Assembly: GCA_003154025.1 (NCBI GenBank)
Contig: PMCE01000150.1
Coordinates: 1-8,828, forward strand
Origin: Syntrophaceae bacterium
Lineage (GTDB): Bacteria > Desulfobacterota > SM23-61
Length of the DNA: 8,828 bases
Direction: 5' to 3'
Shown here: in pieces, positions 7,327 to 8,828 of the stretch
Position numbering within the stretch: position 1 is the stretch's first letter
How the letters are laid out: each line of letters begins with the position of its first letter
Translations under genes and position numbers: made by a program
Notes under the pieces: model-generated
Database searches by the model: none
The model's input: only the letters and a program-made list of their open reading frames with translations
What the model was told of the DNA's origin: nothing

Positions 7327-7425
7327 GTTGCTGGTTGCTCGTTCCTGTTTCCCCGTTAGAGGAATGGGTCTTTGACGAGCAACCAGGAACGAGCAGCAAG
7401 TGGTGAGGTACCGGCAACGAGCAAC
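7327..7425 (+). repeat. heptad inverted-repeat element, copy B
   Basis: This has the same design as copy A. Units GTTGCTG, GTTGCTC, GTTCCTG, TTTCCCC and GTTAGAG occupy 7327-7361. The reverse-complement units GAGCAAC, CAGGAAC, GAGCAGC ... CGGCAAC, GAGCAAC occupy 7377-7425. Arms 7336-7356 and 7375-7395 pair at 18 of 21 positions around an 18-base loop, TAGAGGAATGGGTCTTTG, which differs from the copy A loop at one base. The last unit touches the stop codon (7425-7427, minus strand) of the DUF355 gene, so the element forms the start of that gene's 3' untranslated region. Confidence 0.87.
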
Positions 7426-7910
7426 TAGGAAATCTTATACCCGATCTTCCGCAGGAGGTCCTTGCGCCACTGAACGTCCGCCTGGGTCTCCACTCCCTTG
7501 GGCGAGAACCCGTCGATGACTCCCAGGACCCCCCGGCCCAGGGAAGATTCGGCCAGGATGACTTCCACGGGATTGGCAGTGGCACAGTAGATGGAGCAGA
7601 CCTCCGGACAGCCCTTGATCGCATTCAGGACATTGATCGGGTAAGCGTCGCGCAAGATCAGAAGGAAAGTGTGTCCCGCGCTCACGGCTTGGGCGTTCCG
7701 GGTGGCCACCTGTTTCATTTCCTCGTCGTTTCCTTCCACCCGGATCAGGCAGGCGCCCGAGGCCTCGCAGAAGGCGATGCCGAACTTGGCCTTGGGCATG
7801 GCCCCTATCATGATCTCGTAGAGGTCCTCCACCGTCTTGATAAAATGGGTCTGGCCGAAGATAACGTTGGTTCCTTCGGGAAATTCCAATTTCACCGACT
7901 TCAGCTCCAT
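7425..7910 (-). CDS. DUF355 / adenosine-specific kinase family protein
   Basis: This is a complete 161-residue protein from ATG 7910, with GGGAG six bases upstream, to TAG at 7425-7427. I recognise the Adenosine_kin family (PF04008, formerly DUF355) from the near-invariant block RDAYPINVLNAIKGCPEV, the following IYCATANPVEV and the C-terminal GRGVLGVIDGFSPKGVE. The length is usual for the family. It is common in archaea and scattered in bacteria. The kinase name comes from structural and ligand work on an archaeal member; physiological activity in bacteria is not well established, and nothing here resembles a classical P-loop or PfkB kinase. The gene lies downstream of pyrD with 111 bases between, nearly all repeat copy C, and no promoter is evident. 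It is therefore probably transcribed with pyrD. Family confidence is high; reaction confidence is modest. Confidence 0.88.
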   Translation of the reverse strand: MELKSVKLEFPEGTNVIFGQTHFIKTVEDLYEIMIGAMPKAKFGIAFCEASGACLIRVEGNDEEMKQVATRNAQAVSAGHTFLLILRDAYPINVLNAIKGCPEVCSIYCATANPVEVILAESSLGRGVLGVIDGFSPKGVETQADVQWRKDLLRKIGYKIS

Positions 7911-7926
7911 CGTTCACTCCCTTATC

Positions 7927-8024
7927 GTTTCTGGTTGCTCGTTGCTGGTTGCCGGTTGCTCGTTACTCGTTACCGGCATTTCCTCTAACGAGGGACTAGG
8001 AACGAGTAACCAGCAACGAGTTTA
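7927..8024 (-). repeat. heptad inverted-repeat element, copy C
   Basis: Seven consecutive 7-base units fitting GTTNCYS run from 7927 to 7975 (GTTTCTG, GTTGCTC, GTTGCTG, GTTGCCG, GTTGCTC, GTTACTC, GTTACCG). They are followed by TTCCTCTAACG (7980-7990), the reverse complement of the CGTTAGAGGAA core of copies A and B, so this copy is oriented oppositely. Reverse units GAGTAAC, CAGCAAC and GAGTTTA follow. Arms 7955-7971 and 8001-8017 pair at 16 of 17 positions; a second option is a perfect 13-bp pairing of 7938-7950 with 8008-8020. The last unit overlaps the pyrD stop codon (8022-8024). Confidence 0.85.
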
Positions 8025-8828
8025 CCGGCATTCGGCCAAATCCTGCCCGGTCTTCAGACTCCCGATGATGGAAGAGAGGCCGGGGAGCCCCCGCCGCTGG
8101 AGGTAGTTCTGGATCCCATCGATGATCTTCACGGCGGCCCGGGGGTCGCTGAAATGAGCCGATCCCACTTGGACGGCACTCGCCCCGGCGATCAAATACT
8201 CCAGCGCGTCTTCGGCACTTACAATCCCCCCGATTCCCACCACCGGAATGCGGACGGCCTGGGCCACCTGCCAGACCATGCGCAAGCCGATCGGCTTGAT
8301 GGCCGGGCCGGAAAGCCCTCCGGTAATATTCCCCAGGACGGCCGTCCGGGTCCGGATATCGATGGCCATCCCGGTCAAGGTATTGATCAAAGAGACGGCG
8401 TCCGCTCCGGCCTCTTCGGCGGCTACGGCGATTTTGGCGATATCGGCCACATTGGGGGAGAGTTTGGCCATCAAAAAGGAAGAGGTGGCCTGCCGGGTCC
8501 TGGAGATGACCTGGTAAACCGCCTTGGGATCGGCGGCAAAAAGAGACCCTCCCGCTTTCAGGTTGGGGCAGGAGATGTTGACTTCGATTCCGGCGATTCC
8601 TTCTGTGTCGGACACCCTCCCGGCCATTTCGGCGTACTCTTCTTCCGTACTGCCGAAGATGTTGACCAGCACGGGACAGCCTGCTTTCCGCAGAAAGGGC
8701 ATCTTCTCCCGGAGGAAGGCCTCGATCCCCACATTTTCCAGCCCGATGGCATTCAACATCCCGGCTGGGGTTTCGGCCAGTCTGGGAGGGGGATTCCCTT
8801 TCCTCGGCTCCAAAGACAATCCTTTGGT
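8022..8828 (-). CDS. pyrD: dihydroorotate dehydrogenase, class 1B catalytic subunit (5' end missing)
   Basis: This FMN enzyme oxidises dihydroorotate to orotate, the fourth step of UMP synthesis. The frame is open to the right edge: 268 codons plus TAA are visible, starting T-K-G-L-S-L-E-P. About 30-40 N-terminal residues are therefore missing and no start is present. RKGNPPPRLAETPAGMLNAIG is the family's substrate/FMN region. NISCPN carries the catalytic cysteine (visible residue 87); class 2 enzymes have serine there, so this is class 1. KLSPN, GGLSGPAIKPIGLRM, VVGIGGI and GASAVQVGSA are the barrel motifs that hold FMN, and together with the length they point to subclass 1B. Such enzymes normally pair with the iron-sulfur flavoprotein PyrK to use NAD+; pyrK would be expected upstream, beyond the window. 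The final codons (C-R-stop) run into repeat copy C. Confidence 0.94.
   Translation of the reverse strand, partial: TKGLSLEPRKGNPPPRLAETPAGMLNAIGLENVGIEAFLREKMPFLRKAGCPVLVNIFGSTEEEYAEMAGRVSDTEGIAGIEVNISCPNLKAGGSLFAADPKAVYQVISRTRQATSSFLMAKLSPNVADIAKIAVAAEEAGADAVSLINTLTGMAIDIRTRTAVLGNITGGLSGPAIKPIGLRMVWQVAQAVRIPVVGIGGIVSAEDALEYLIAGASAVQVGSAHFSDPRAAVKIIDGIQNYLQRRGLPGLSSIIGSLKTGQDLAECR

Noticed and set aside
7435..7917. A 160-codon minus-strand frame overlapping the DUF355 gene in another frame.
   Set aside because: The alternative frame is low-complexity Arg/Gly-rich, while the accepted frame carries the full family signature.
7927..8024. The short repeated units could suggest a CRISPR array.
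   Set aside because: Units are 7 bases and contiguous, with no unique spacers of about 30 bases and no cas genes nearby.
8817..8819. TTG as the start codon of pyrD.
   Set aside because: The frame stays open to the window edge and the residues before it (T-K-G) fit the PyrD sequence, so the gene simply continues outside the window.

Overview
The window is a stretch of ordinary bacterial chromosome, about 55-60% GC by eye, from a Gram-negative bacterium with an outer membrane. The evidence for the outer membrane is an Mla phospholipid-transport pair, a lipoprotein and a beta-barrel protein ending in an aromatic residue. The gene mix (a separate MlaA after MlaC, a class 1B dihydroorotate dehydrogenase, a DUF355 'adenosine-specific kinase', a radical SAM protein of unassigned role) and the style of the intergenic repeats suggest a deltaproteobacterium in the Desulfobacterota / Syntrophobacterales sense. 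That assignment is inference, not proof.

Layout. On the + strand, 2-100 is the last 32 codons of an MlaC-like gene. It is followed by mlaA (233-1255), a small outer-membrane beta-barrel gene (1322-2128), a radical SAM gene (2316-3491) and nicotinate phosphoribosyltransferase (3661-5097). On the - strand, reading right to left, are pyrD (8022-8828, cut by the window edge at its 5' end), the DUF355 / adenosine-specific kinase gene (7425-7910) and an RNase II/R-family exoribonuclease (5200-7191). The two gene sets converge at 5098-5199.

How the genes fit together. The left part is envelope maintenance: MlaA and MlaC take misplaced phospholipid out of the outer membrane, and a barrel of unknown role lies beside them. 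The right part is nucleotide metabolism in a loose sense: NAD salvage, RNA turnover to nucleoside monophosphates, a putative nucleoside-related enzyme and pyrimidine synthesis. The radical SAM gene is not assigned.

The most unusual content is in the gaps. Three intergenic spaces (3507-3612, 7327-7425, 7927-8024) carry copies of one hairpin element. Its arms are runs of a degenerate 7-base unit, GTTNCYS, facing its own reverse complement. Two copies share a core that is identical at 37 of 39 positions, including a nearly identical 18-base loop. A fourth, different element with an 8-base rhythm fills the convergent gap at 5099-5197. All four lie at the 3' ends of genes, and three abut stop codons. 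I see no CRISPR, tRNA, rRNA, transposase or phage gene. The coding genes are individually familiar, and I found no new multi-gene system.
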